Assembly: GCF_026000115.1 (NCBI RefSeq) | Contig: NZ_AP026867.1 | Span: 403,501 to 467,500, forward strand | Source: Aureispira anguillae | Lineage (GTDB): Bacteria > Bacteroidota > Bacteroidia > Chitinophagales > Saprospiraceae | Direction of reading: 5' to 3' | DNA length: 64,000 nt | In this document: positions 21,501 through 36,500 of the stretch, piece by piece | Position numbering within the stretch: the stretch's first letter is position 1 | How the letters are laid out: the number at the start of each line of letters is the position of its first letter | The notes under the pieces: generated by a model | What the model was told of the DNA's origin: nothing | Database searches by the model: none | Seen by the model: the letters and a program-made list of their open reading frames with translations, nothing else | Program-made: the position numbers and the translations under genes

Positions 21501-24500
21501 CCAATGGTTTTATTGAACACTGTCATGTTTCTGCGGGTACTAGAGGACTAGGTGGATCTGGTGGAGCTGGCGGTGCTGGTGGAGCTGGTGGAGCCGGTGG
21601 AGCTGGTGGTAGTGGCACTGCTACTGAAGTTCAAGATGGTGGAGCTGGTGGAGCTGGTGGAACTGGTGGTGTTGGTGGTGTTGGTGGTAATGGCCAACCT
21701 GGTATTGCAGTTAACATCTATTGGAGTGGTACAGGAACGGTTCCTGTTGCACAAGATTCTACCTACGAATTATACAATCAACAAATTATTTTTGTAGAAA
21801 ATACAAACTGTACCAATGCAGATGTAATGTTTTGGGATTCTTCAACAGTTGCTAGTCATCCTTTAACAACAGCAACTCCTCAAGCTATTGCTATTGGTGG
21901 AGCGAATACAACAGTTACCAATTGGACCTATGATGCGATTGGTTTAACTTCTACTCCTCCAACAGGTACATTTAATGCAGATACAACAGAGTATGGAAAT
22001 ATAGGTCGATACAGTATTATACACAATACTTGTAATGGATGTCCAGCTGCGGGTGGTCCTGCAGGAACTGCATTAGAAGAGTATAGAGGTTTTCATAATA
22101 TTGCATTTGACAAAGCATTTAAACCAGATATTACTAGTGATGCAAATGTAATTGGTGTAGATACCTTCCAATTGTGTGTTGGTGATTTCGCAACCTTTGC
22201 TAGTTCTATTTATGGAGATACAACTAGATGGGAGTTTAATGGAGCTATTACAAATCCTGGAAATATTCAGACTGTACCTAGCACTCAATTTAATACCCCA
22301 GGTTTTTATGCTATTGAGCTATTTTTAATTACAGACTGTTGTGGAGATACACCTACTGATACAGCTTATCTTTATGTAGATCCTATTCCAGCTGTTACGG
22401 GAAGTGGCAATCAGACAATCTGTTTTGGTGATTCTGCCATGTTAACCATTGCAGGTTTATCAGCAAATGATACTGTTATTTGGACTCCAACATCAAACTT
22501 GGCGTTCATTTCAGAAGATTCTGTCTATGTTAACCCAACAGCAACCACAACATACAATGCTTCTGTTTATTCAGTAGTAACAGATGGTGGACAAACGAGA
22601 TTGACTTGCCCTGTATCGCTTAGCTATACAGTTACAGTTAACCAATTGCCTTATCCAACAATGACTTCTACGGATGTAGTTTGTAACAATGATGGAACGG
22701 CAACTGCAACACCAGCAGCAGGAATTTACAACTTTACTTGGTCAGACGGAACCATAGATAATGGAGTAGCTACTAGTACTATTATTAGTTTGGCACCTGG
22801 CACTTACTGTGTAACAGTAACAGATGTAGCGACGGGTTGTGTGGATACAGGTTGTGTTTTTGTTGCTCCAGCAGCAGTAGTGCCAACTGTATTTGCCAAT
22901 AACATTACAGCTGTAACTTGTGCAGGTGCAAACGATGGTTCGGTTACCATTGGTACTCTTAATGGTACGGCACCATATACTTATGTATGGGATACTTTAG
23001 TACCTGGTATTGTTAGTCCAACTTCTGTTGATTATACTGTTACAGGTTTAGCACCTAGAGACTACACTGTTACAGCCACCGATAATTCAGGTTGTATTTC
23101 TGTAGTAACATTTAATATTCCAACGCCAGATCCTTTGACAATTGCTATTTTGGATACAACACATCCTGTTTGTCAAAATGATACAGGTAGAATAGAAGTA
23201 GAGGGACAAGGAGGAACTGGCTTGATGACTTATATTTGGTCAAATGGAACTACGACTACCTCTGGAATATTATCAGGAATTGATACAGGATTCTATTGTG
23301 TAACTGTAGTTGATGATAATAGTTGTACGAATACTTTCTGTATTAATTTAGATGCTCAACAAGTATTAACAACTGCTATTAATGTGGCTTCACCAATTCT
23401 ATGTAATGGAGGAACGGCTTGTATTGGCGTAAATGCAGCAGGTGGTTCAGGAGCTTATTCTTATAGCTGGTCTGGTCCTGGTATTGTAGCATTTACGACA
23501 GGTACAGATACAGCATGTAATTTCCCTGCTTCAGCAGGATTATATACGGTTTTGGTAACGGACAGTACTTATGGTTGTACAACAACTGCTAGTATATCAA
23601 TTACAGAACCGAGTTTATTGACTTCTACTATATCTTCACAAAGCAATGTTAATTGTAATGGAGATGCAACAGGAATCGCAACAGTAGGAGCCACAGGGGG
23701 AACCGCTCCTTATAGTTATTTATGGGATGCTGCTGCTGCTGGACAAACAACTCCTGCTGCAACGGGTCTAGCTGCGGGAGCATATTGTGTTACCGTGACA
23801 GATACATTAGGCTGTACAAGTTCTTCTTGTGTAACAATTACACAACCTGCTACAGGAGTAGATGTGAATGCATCAATTACTTCTGCTATAAGTTGTTTTG
23901 CTGGAACAGATGGGGAAGCAACAGCAGTAGGATCAAATGGTTCTCCAGGATATACTTATCTTTGGAACATTGGTGGACAAACTACTGCAACAGCAACAGG
24001 TTTATCCGTAGCTGGTAATCCATATCAAGTAATTGTTACGGATTCTTTGAATTGTCAAGATAGTGTAACCATTAATATTACAGAACCAACAGCTGTTACA
24101 GCAAGTATTGCAAGCAGTGTTAGTGTGACTTGTTTTGGTGATTCAACTGGACAAGCAACTGCAGCTGGTTCTGGTGGAGCTGGTGGTGCGTATAATTTCC
24201 AATGGAGTTTGAATACAGGAAATCAAACTACGGCTACAGCTACAGGCTTAAATACAGCAACCAATCCATATAGTGTAACAGTTTCAGATAATAACGGTTG
24301 TACAGATAGTATTACTTTCTCAATTAATCAACCAGTTTCAGCTTTAACTTCTGGTGTTACGATTATTGAACATGCGAACTGCTTTGGGGCATCTGACGGT
24401 ATTGCTTTTGCTGCTGGATCAGGTGGAACAGGCGCATTAACTTATATCTGGGCTGGCGGAACGGCAACTGGTGCTACAACAGATACCATTAGAGGCTTGG

Positions 24501-27500
24501 CAGCAGGTGTTTACTGCGTAACAGTATCTGATGCGAATAGCTGTAGCAATACACATTGTATAACAATTACAGAGCCTAGTGCAGTAACTGCTACTATTAC
24601 TGGTTTTACCAATGTTTCTTGTAATGCTGGGGCAGATGGAACGGCTACCGCACTTGGAACGGGAGGAAACCCTGCAACTTCATATACTTATTTGTGGTCT
24701 GCAGGAGCGCAAGCAACGGCAACAGCTACAGGTTTGGCAGCAGGTATATATACTGTTACTGTTTCAGATGATAGCTCATGTATAGGAACAGCTTCAGTAA
24801 CAATAACTGAACCGACTTTATTAACAGCTTCAGCTTCAGTTACAAGTAACCATAATGGTTCACAAGTAAGCTGTCCTACTGCTACAGATGGTAGTGTAGC
24901 GGCAACAGGAGCAGGCGGTACAGGATCTTATGCTTTTGCATGGAGCCCCGCAGGTGTAGGAGCTACACTTACTGGTTTGGATACAGGAATGTATATTGTT
25001 ACAATTACAGATTCTCTAGGATGTACAGCAGTAGATACTGCAACTATAGTACCTCCTGCACCTGTAGTTGCGACTATTACTTCTACTTCTAATGTTTCTT
25101 GTAACGGTGATTCTACAGGTAGTGCTGTAGCACTTGGTACAGGGGGATCAGGTGGACCTTACACTTATTTGTGGACAGATAATTCTACAGGAGCAACTAA
25201 CTCCAACCTTCCAGCAGGAGCACATTGTGTTACTGTGGCAGATGTTAATTCTTGTCCAGCAACCATTTGTACAACAATTAGTCAACCATCTTCTGTTGTT
25301 TCGGGTGTTATTAACATCGATACAATCGTAGGTTGTTTTAATGCAACCAATGGTGATATTCATGTTGTTGGAAATGGAGGAACACCATATACTGTAAACC
25401 AAGCAAACGGTACAGGTTATACTTATACTTGGACAAATGGTTCTACAGACACTTCTTCTATGAATCTGGGAGCAGGACAACACTGTGTAACAATTACAGA
25501 TTCTCTAGGATGTAGTGCTGTTGTTTGTATAACATTGACTGAGCCAACAGCTGTAACTGCTACCATCACTGCTACTCAAGATATTTCTTGTACAGGTGAT
25601 TCTACAGGAACAGCTACAGCAATGGGATCAGGAGGTACACCTGCTAGTCCAGCACCAGCTTATACTTTTGTATGGAGCGATGGCCAAACGACAGCAATGG
25701 CAACAGGTCTAGCAGCTAACACTTCTTATTCTGTTACCGTATTGGATGATTATCTTTGTCCTGCAGTAACTAATGTTACGCTAAGTCAACCAACAAATCC
25801 AGTATCTGTAGGAGCAACAGTAATTGTTAATCCAGCTTATAATGGACAAGACATAAGTTGTAACGGTGCAACAGATGGAGCTGCTTTCGCAACAGGAAGT
25901 GGAGGAACGCCAAATACTGTTGGAGCACCTTATAGCTATGATTGGGGATTAAGTACAAACGATACTTTGTCTAATATCGGAGCTGGAACATATATGGTAA
26001 CGGTAACAGACTCTTTAGGTTGCCAAGATACAGTTTCTGTAACCTTAGTAGCACCACCAGCAATCACAGCAACAATCACAGCGCAAAGCGATGTGTTGTG
26101 TAAAGATGATTCAACAGGAACCGCAACGGTAACTGCAGGAGGTGGAACAGGTGCTTATACTTATTTATGGGCAGATGGAACAGCAACAGCAACAAATAAT
26201 AATCTTCCAGATGGATCTCATACCGTAACGGTATCAGATGCAAACGGCTGTACAACAACAGCAACGGTGATTATTAATGAGCCAGCTCTACCACTTACAT
26301 TTGCAAACATCACAATAGATTCTACCGTGAAGTGTAACGGCGGAAATGATGGAGGAATTACAGCAAATGGTGCAGGTGGAACAGGAGCGTATAACTTTGT
26401 TTGGAGCAATACTGCTACAACAGCGACCATAACAGGTTTGACAGCAGGTCAATATTGTGTAACAATAACAGATGCCAATGGATGTTTGGATACATCTTGT
26501 GTTACCATGACCGAGCCATCAGCTGTTACAGCAACAATTGCTGGCTTTACCAATGTATCTTGTTTTGGAGATTCAACGGGAACAGCAACAGCAGTTGGTG
26601 CAGGTGGAACAGAGTTAGGAGCTTATGACTTTGTGTGGAACGATGGTCAAACAACACCATTGGCAACAGGTCTAGCAGCTAATACGTTATACCAAGTAAC
26701 AGTAACCGATGATAACGGTTGTACTGCTATTAATAATATTACTTTATCTCAACCAACAAGTCCAGTATCTGTAGGAGCAACAGTAATTGTTAATCCAGCT
26801 TATAATGGACAAGACATAAGTTGTAATGGTGCAACAGATGGAGCTGCCTTCGCAACAGGAAGTGGAGGAACACCAAATACTGTTGGAGCACCTTATAGCT
26901 ATGATTGGGGATTAAGTACAAACGATACTTTGTCTAATATCGGAGCTGGAACATATATGGTAACGGTAACGGACTCTTTAGGTTGCCAAGATACAGTTTC
27001 TGTAACCTTAGTAGCACCACCAGCAATCACAGCAACAATCACAGCGCAAAGCGATGTATTGTGTAAAGATGATTCAACAGGAACCGCAACGGTAACTGCA
27101 GGAGGTGGAACAGGTGCTTATACTTATTTATGGGCAGATGGAACAGCAACAGCAACAAATAATAATCTTCCAGATGGATCTCATACCGTAACAGTATCAG
27201 ATGCAAACGGCTGTACAACAACAGCAACGGTGATTATTAATGAGCCAGCTCTACCACTTACATTTGCAAACATCACAATAGATTCTACCGTGAAGTGTAA
27301 CGGCGGAAATGATGGAGGAATTACAGCAAATGGTGCAGGTGGAACAGGAGCGTATAATTTTGTTTGGAGCAATACTGCTACAACAGCGACCATAACAGGT
27401 TTGACAGCAGGTCAATATTGTGTAACAATAACAGATGCCAATGGATGTTTGGATACATCTTGTGTTACCATGACCGAGCCATCAGCTGTTACAGCAACAA

Positions 27501-30500
27501 TTGCTGGCTTTACCAATGTATCTTGTTTTGGAGATTCAACGGGAACAGCAACAGCAGTTGGTGCAGGTGGAACAGAGTTGGGAGCTTATGACTTCGTGTG
27601 GAACGATGGTCAAGCAACAGCAATGGCAACAGGACTAGCAGCTAACACGTTATACCAAGTAACAGTAACCGATGATAACGGTTGTACTGCTATTAATAAT
27701 ATTACTTTATCTCAACCAACAGCAGCTGTTACAGCAGCAATTACCATTAATACAAATTATAATGGACAAAATGTTAGTTGTAATGGTGCAGTTGATGGTG
27801 AAATTAGTGTAGGAGGTTCAGGAGGAACAGCATTTACTGTAGGTGATGCTTATACTTATAACTGGAGTACTGCTGCTACTAATGATACATTGACAGTAGG
27901 TGCAGGAAACTATACTGTTACCGTTACCGATTCATTAGGTTGTGCAACTACAGCAACAGTGACAGTAAATGAACCAACATTACTAACTGCAGCAATAGCA
28001 GCTGGGCAAATCAATGTAAATTGTTTTGGTGATTCAACAGGACAAGCTACGGTTATGCCAACAGGAGGTACCGTAATTACTACTTATACTTATTTGTGGG
28101 ACAATGGTACGACACTTGTTACCAATTCAAACTTACCAGCAGGTGCTCAATGTGTAACAGTAACGGATGCGAATGGATGTTTGGCAACTACTTGTGCTAC
28201 AATCACTCAACCATCAGATGCTGTACAAGTAGCAAACATTACAATCAATTCTAATGTATCTTGTAATGGCGGTAATGATGGAGAAGCAACTGTTATTCCT
28301 TCTGGTGGTACACCAGGGGTAGCAGGGTATAATTTTACTTGGTCTGGAACTACTCAGACTACAGGAAATATTACAGGCTTAACAGCGGGAACTTATTGTG
28401 TAACAATTACCGATTCGTTAGGTTGTGCTCTTGATACTTGTTTAATTATATCAGAACCAACCGCTGTAACTGCAACAATTGGTTCTATTAATAATGTAAA
28501 TTGTTTTGGTACTGCTACAGGTTCTGCAACAGCAGCTGGAAATGGTGGTACTGTACTTGGAGCGTACACCTTCCAGTGGGATGCTAACGCTGGTAATCAA
28601 ACAACGCCAACGGCAACAGGGCTTTCTGCGAATATATTGTATTGTGTGACAATTACAGATGATAATAATTGTACCGCTACAACTTGTGTTACGCTAAGCC
28701 AGCCAACTGCTGCTTTAAATGCAGGTGCAACTACATTAACTCCATATAATGGTGCAGAAGTAAGTTGTGTTGGTGCTACAGACGGAATGGTTGCTGCTTC
28801 AACTAGTGGAGGATCTGGTAATCCAGCAAACTTTACATACGATTGGGGAGGAGCTGGTCCTAACAACGATACTTTGTCGGGAGTAGGTGCAGGTGTATAC
28901 TGTGTGACAATTACAGATTCTTTAGGTTGTGTTGCTACAGCATGTGCTACGGTAACAGATCCTTCTGTAGTAACTGCAACAATAGATCCTTTAACAGTAA
29001 CTCATGTAAACTGTTTTGGAGACTCTACAGGAACAGCTACGGTTACTCCTAATGGAGGAACAATTACAACAGGTTATACTTTCTTGTGGGACAATGGTCA
29101 AACAAATGCTATTGTTGTTGGATTACCACAAGGAAATCACTGTGTAACAGTAACCGATGCAAATGGTTGTACGGCTGTAACCTGTGTTAATATAACAGAG
29201 CCTGCTGCTGCTATTGTTGTTGCAGGAATGAGTGTTGATTCAAATACTTCTTGCTTCGGAACAGCAGATGGTGGTGCTACGGTTACTGCATCTGGTGGAG
29301 TTCCTGCAGTGAGTGGATATACCTATACTTGGAGTGCAAGTGTTCCTGGTGGTCAAGCAACAGCTACTGTTACTGGCTTAGGAGCTGGAATGCACTATGT
29401 AACGGTGACCGATTCTTTAGGTTGTGCAGCGTTTGATTCTGTTCTTATTACTTCACCAACAGCGGTAACAGCAACGATTACTTCGACTGTTAATGTAAAT
29501 TGTTTTGGTGATTCTACAGGAACGGCAACAGCAACTGGATCTGGTGGTACGGCACTTTCTGGATATAATTTCTTATGGGATGCCAATGCTGGAAACCAAA
29601 CTACTGCAACTGCAACAGGGTTGAAAGCTAATATTGCATACTGCGTAACAATAACGGATGACAATGGCTGTGTTTCTAATACAGCATGTGTAACACTAAC
29701 ACAACCTACAAGTGCTTTGGCATTAACAGCTAGTGAACTTACTTCTGTAAGTTGTGCTGGAGGAAATGATGGAGCTGTTCAAACTGCTGGAACTGGCGGA
29801 TCTGGAACAATTAATTATGTTTGGGATGCTGCAGCTGGTAGTGCTATTACTACTACTGTTACTGGTTTAGCAGCAGGAACGTATTGTGTAACGGCTACTG
29901 ACTCTTTAGGATGTGTTGCTACAGCATGTGCAACCGTAACAGAGCCTTCTGCATTAACGATAACAGCAACTTCTGTTGTTAATGTGATTTGTAGAGGCGA
30001 TTCTACAGGTGAAATTACAGTAGGCGTAACAGGTGGTACACCAGGATATACTTATCAATGGGATGCTGCGGCTGGAAGCAGAACTACTGCTGTAGTTGCT
30101 GGCTTAACAGCAGGAAATTATTGCGTTGTAGTTACTGATGCTTCAGGATGTCAAGATTCTCTATGCATCTTATTGACGCAACCTGCAACAGCTGTAGATG
30201 TTACAGCAAGTGTAATTTCAGATTATAATGGTTCTCAAATACAATGTTTTGGTGATTCTTCAGGAGTTGCAATGGCTACTACTACAGGTGGTACTGTTGC
30301 CGTAGATTATCAATATGCTTGGAGCATTACTAGCCAAACTACAGATACAGCAGTTGGTCTTCCTGATGGAACGTTCTGCGTAACAGTAACGGATGACTTT
30401 GGTTGTACAGATACAGCTTGTGTGACTATTACAGAACCTACTCCTGTAACAGCAACAATTGCTTCTTCTGTAAATGTATCTTGTGTTGGCGATTGTTCAG

Positions 30501-33500
30501 GTTCTGCAACTGTAACAGGAGCAGGTGGAACTGGTATCGCATACACTTATCAGTGGGATGCTGCTGCTGGAAATCAAATTACGGCAACGGCAACAGGATT
30601 GTGTACGGGACTTTATGGCGTTACAGTCGCTGATGCCAACGGATGTGTTGGTGTTGCAACTGTATCGATTTCTGAACCAAATTCTGCTATTCAAGCAAAT
30701 GTTGTTGTTTCTTCTAACTATAGCGGTCAACATGTAAGTTGTAACAATGCCTTTGACGGTATGGCAACTGCTTCAGCTGTAGGAGGTACTCCAGGATACA
30801 CTTTCCAATGGAATGGTGCTGCTTCTGGTCAAACAACAGCCGTTGCTAATAATTTAGGTGCTAATATTCAATACTGTGTAACAATTACGGATGCACTAGG
30901 ATGTATGGACTCTGCTTGTATAACTTTAACAGAGCCAGCAGCTATTACACCTAATATTGATACTACTATTAATGTAAGTTGTTTTGGTGACTCAACAGGT
31001 GCTGCTACAATTTCAGCTACTGGTGGCATTGCTCCTTACGATTATCAATGGGAGGCTGCTGCGGATAGCCAAACTACGGCAACGGCAACAGGTTTAAGTG
31101 CAGGTTCTTATACCGTAACGGTAACGGATGCCAACGGATGTTCTGGTGCTGCTGTAGTGGTTGTAACTCAACCTGCGGGACCATTGGATGTAGATGCTGT
31201 TACAACCTCTCTATATGCAGGAGGAACAGCAATACAATGTTTTGGTGATTCTTCAGGAGCTGCTTTAGCAACAATATCTGGTGGAACAGGACCTTATACT
31301 CAAATTTGGGGACATGGACCAACTACTTTAGGAATTAATAATTTATCTAATGGTACTTACTGTATTACAGTAACGGATTCATTAGGATGTATAGATACAG
31401 CTTGTGTAACGTTGACACAACCAACACAAGTAACTGTAAACTTAGTTTCTTCTACAATTACTTCTTGTAATGGAGGATGTGACGGTTCTGCAACAGTTGC
31501 TGCATCTGGTGGCATACCAGGATATACTTATCTATGGGATGCTGCTGCTGGTAGCCAAGTAACGGCAACAGCAACAGGATTGTGTGCAGGAGTTTATGGT
31601 GTAACTGCAACCGATGCGAATGGTTGTATAACAGGATTTAGTGTTACTATATCTGAACCTGCAACAAGTGTTGTTGCAAGTGCTGTGGTAACTTCTAACT
31701 ATAATGGAGCACAAGTATCTTGTGTTGGAGCAAGTAATGGTCAAGCTGTTGCTAGCGCAACTGGTGGTACAACAGCAGTGCCTGGTGCTTATAGCTATGT
31801 ATGGACAACGGGTGCTTTAAGCGATACCTTAGACGCTGTTACTGCAGGAGTTTATTGTGTATCTGTTTCGGATGATAATGGATGTATTGATGTGGCTTGT
31901 GTAACGATTACAGAGCCTACTCAAGTAACAGCAACGATTACTACAACAAACAATGTAGCTTGTCAAGGAGACAGCACAGGTAGTGCTACTGTAACTGCGA
32001 CGGGTGGAACAAGTGGATATAGTTACTTGTGGGAAGCTTCTGCAGGAGGGCAAACAACGCCAACTGCAACAGGTTTAGCTGCGGGTTCTTATATTGTTAC
32101 TGTAACGGATGCAAATGGTTGTACATCACAAGCAATTGCTGTAATTGGTCAGCCTACTGCTGCATTAGTAGCAGGAGCAACAATTACTACTCCAGTATTG
32201 TGTGCAGGTGATTCTTCAGGAGCTGCGCAAGTAACAATAATTGGCGGTACAACTCCATATAGTATTATTTGGACTCATGGACCAACTACTGCTGCTATAG
32301 CAGGTTTGCCTGATGGAACATACTGTGTGACCGTAACCGATTCTTTAGGTTGTGTGGATACAGCTTGTGTAACATTAGTAGACCCAATTGCTGTAACAGC
32401 AAGCGTAACTACTACAGATGCAGATTGTAGAGGTGCAGCAACAGGAACGGCTACCGTTACTGGAGCAGGTGGTCGCCCAGGATATACGTATTTATGGGAT
32501 GCTAATGCAGGAGGACAAACAACGCCAACCGCAACAGGTTTAGCTGCTGCTACAAGTCCTTATCAAGTAACGGTAACGGATGCAAACGGTTGTTCTACTA
32601 CAGCTGCTGCGATTATTGGCGAGCCTGCAACGAATATTAATGCTGCATTGGTTGTATTGTCTAACTATAATGGAGCAAATGTAAGTTGTAATGGTGCTAC
32701 TGACGCAATAGTTGGTGTTTCTGTATCAGGAGGAAGTATTCCTTATAGCTACTTATGGTCTAATGGATCAATTAATGATACACTTACAGGTGTTGGCGCT
32801 GGTCAACATTGTGTGACGGTAACCGATAACAACGGTTGTTCTGATATTGCTTGCATTACAATTACTGAGCCTACTCAGGTAACAGCAACAATTGCAACAA
32901 CAAGTAACGTAGCATGTTTTGGAGAATGTACAGGTACAGCAACTGTAGCTGGTACTGGTGGAACAGCAGTGAGTGCTTATAGTGTTCTATGGGATGCTGC
33001 CGCTGGTAACCAAACTACAGCAACTGCGATTAATTTATGTGCAGGTTCTTATAATGTAACGATTACAGATGATAACGGTTGTCAAGCTGTAACAACAGTA
33101 ATTATTACAGAGCCATCTAATGGATTAGCTACAACAATTACAGCGACATCTAATTATAATGGTCAACAAATATCTTGTGCAGGTGCAGCGGATGGTGAAT
33201 TGACGGCTGTAGTTACAGGTGGAACAGGAGCAGGTACTTATACTTTTGCTTGGAATTCTAATCCATCGGTAACCAATGTAGCTACTGGTTTAGCTGCTGC
33301 TGGTAACCCACACTGTGTTTTTGTAACCGATGCAAATGGATGTAGAGATACAGCTTGTTTCAACTTAGTTGAACCACCTGTATTGACTGCTACTATTGAT
33401 ACACAAACGAATGTAAGTTGTAATGGTGGTGCAAATGGTACTGCTTCTGTACTTCCAAATGGAGGAACAGGAATCTACACTTACTTATGGGATGCTGCTG

Positions 33501-36500
33501 CTGGCAACCAAACAACTCCAACGGCAACAGGTTTAGTTGCTGGTCCTTATTGTGTGACTGTAACGGATGTGAATGGATGTCAAGTAACAGCTTGTCTAAA
33601 TATTACAGAGCCTACTATTTTAACAACAACGGCGGCAATTGCTTCTAACTATAATGGTGAAGATGTAAGTTGTGCAGGTGCCAATGATGGTATTGTAGTA
33701 GCTACTCCTACAGGAGGAACTTTACCATACACTTACGCTTGGTCTACAGCAGGAGCTGGTATCACAGATACCATGACAAATGCTAGTGTAGGAGCAGTTA
33801 ATGTAACCGTAACCGATGGAAATGGTTGTACTGCTACTGCTTCGGTAACGTTAACAGAACCATCTGCTGTGACAGCAACAATTACAGCGTCAAATAATGC
33901 AACTTGTAATGGTCAATGCGATGGTGATGCTACTGTAACGGCTACAGGCGGAACGGTAACAACTGGTTACTCTTTCTTGTGGAGTGCTTCAGCTAATAAT
34001 CAAGCTACAGCAACTGCTACTGGATTGTGTGCTGGTACACATACTGTAACCGTAACGGATAACAATGGTTGTACAAATGTAACTAGTGTAACAATTACAC
34101 AGCCTCTATTGGGCGTATCTGCAATGGCAACGGTAACATCTAACTATAACGGACAAGATGTAAGTTGTAATGGTTCTTGTGATGGAGAGGCAACAGCTGC
34201 TGGCTCTGGTGGAACGGTAACAACTGGATACACTTTTGTATGGGATGCTGGTGCAGGTAGTCAAACAACACCTGTTGCTACTGGATTGTGTGCTGGTGTT
34301 TATACAGTAACGATAAGTGACAATGGTGGTTGTTCTAATACTGCTATCGTAACTATAACAGAACCTGTTTCTGTAACCGCAACAATTGCTTCTACTGTAA
34401 CTGTAAGTTGTGGTGGTGGTGCTGATGGGCAAGCAACTGTAGCTGGAACAGGTGGAACTACTTCAATTGGAGGTTATACTTACCTATGGGATGCTACAGC
34501 AGGTAACCAAACAACGGCTACTGCTACTGGTTTACCTGGAGGAGTAGGTATTAACGTGACAGTAACGGATAACAATGGTTGTACAGATGTTGCTACCGTA
34601 ACAATCACTCAGCCATCGAATATATTACTGGTTGACCCAGTCGTAACTTCAGATTACAATGGACAAGATATTTCTTGTGCTACAGTATGTGATGGGGCAG
34701 TTAAAGTACAAGTAAGTGGTGGTATCCCTGGATACAATATTACTTGGTCTACTGGTGCAACAATTGATTCTCTTTCTGGTCTATGCGCAGGAACTTATGT
34801 AGTAACTGTGACAGATAATGGAGGTTGTACGGTTGTAGATTCTGTGGTAGTAGCAGATCCTATCGTATTAACGGCTTCAATCGTTACACAAAACAATGTC
34901 TCTTGTACTGGAGGCGCTGATGCTTGTGTAGATGTAACAGGAGCAGGTGGTACACCTGGATATACTTATGCAATTCAATCAGGAGTTACTCAGGCAAATA
35001 ATGGCTTGTTCTGCAACTTAGCAGCAGGTACTTATACTGTAACAGTTACGGACTTGAATTTCTGTTCAACTACAATTGGAGTAACAATTACTGAACCTTC
35101 AGCATTGCCAAGTGTAACAGCAGCAGTAACATCAAACTACAACGGACAAGATGTAAGTTGTTTTGGAGCTTGTGATGGTATCTTAACCGCAACGGCAACA
35201 GGAGGAACTGCTCCTTATACCTACAGTTGGTCAGGAACAACACAAACTACAGCAACTGTAACAGGTATGTGTGCAGGAACTTACTCTGTCTTGATTACGG
35301 ACTCTTTGGGTTGTACCATTTCTGATGTAGTAACAATTACAGATCCAGCTCAATTGGTTGGTTCATTAACGGGTACTACTGATGCGCTTTGTTTTGGAGA
35401 TTCTACAGGAACAGCAAGCTTTACTGTAACGGGAGGAACTGCTCCTTACACTTATAGTGCTGGTGGAAATTCTGTAACAACGGTAAGCACATCTGCAACA
35501 GTAACTGGCATCGTAGCTGGAGGTTATAATGCAACGATAACAGATGCGAATGGATGTATTGTTACTGTACCATTTGTGATTATCTCTCCACCACAATTAA
35601 CAAATACCACAACGGTAACATCTTCTTATGCAAATGGAACGATGATTAGTTGTGCTGGTGCTTGTGATGGTGCAGCAACTGCTGTTGGTGCAGGTGGTAA
35701 TCCTGGAAGTACTTATAACTTCTTATGGAGTACAAGTGCAGGAAGCCAAACTTCATTTACTGCTACTGGTCTATGTGCTGGTACGCATACCGTAACAATT
35801 ACAGATCAAAATAGCTGTACTGCTGTTGATACAGTAATCTTGATAGAACCTCAACAATTGGCTGCGACAACTACGCAAGTAAATATTGATTGTTTTGGAG
35901 ATTCTACAGGATCAATTCAAATTGCAGCAACAGTAGGTACAGGTACACCTAGCTACAAATATGTATTAGGTACAGATACTAGTTTAACAGGATTGTTTAC
36001 TGGCTTAACTGCTGGAACTTACTGTATAACTATAATTGATGCCAACGATTGTAGCCATATAGAATGTGTTACCTTAACACAAAATACACAACTACAAACT
36101 GCTACCTTTGTTACTTCAAACTTTAATGGTGCTCAAACAAGCTGCTATAGCAGTAATGATGGAGTTGCTATTGTTAATGTAACAGGAGGTCAAGCAACTT
36201 ATAATTATCAATGGTCTACAAACCCAGTTCAAAATACGAATACAGCAACTGGATTGTCTAGAGGAACTTACTTTGTAACGGTAACGGACAACTTAGGTTG
36301 TATTGCTATCGACAGTGTAGTAGTAACTCCAGCAGATAGTTTAGTATTGGATGTGATTGACACAACGCATGTAGCATGTTTTGGTCAACCAACAGGATCC
36401 TTTACCGTAGCTGCAACAGGTGGTGTAGGACCTTACTTATACTCATTTGATGGAGGTCTTACCTTCACCAATACAGTACAATACACGAACTTACCAGCAA

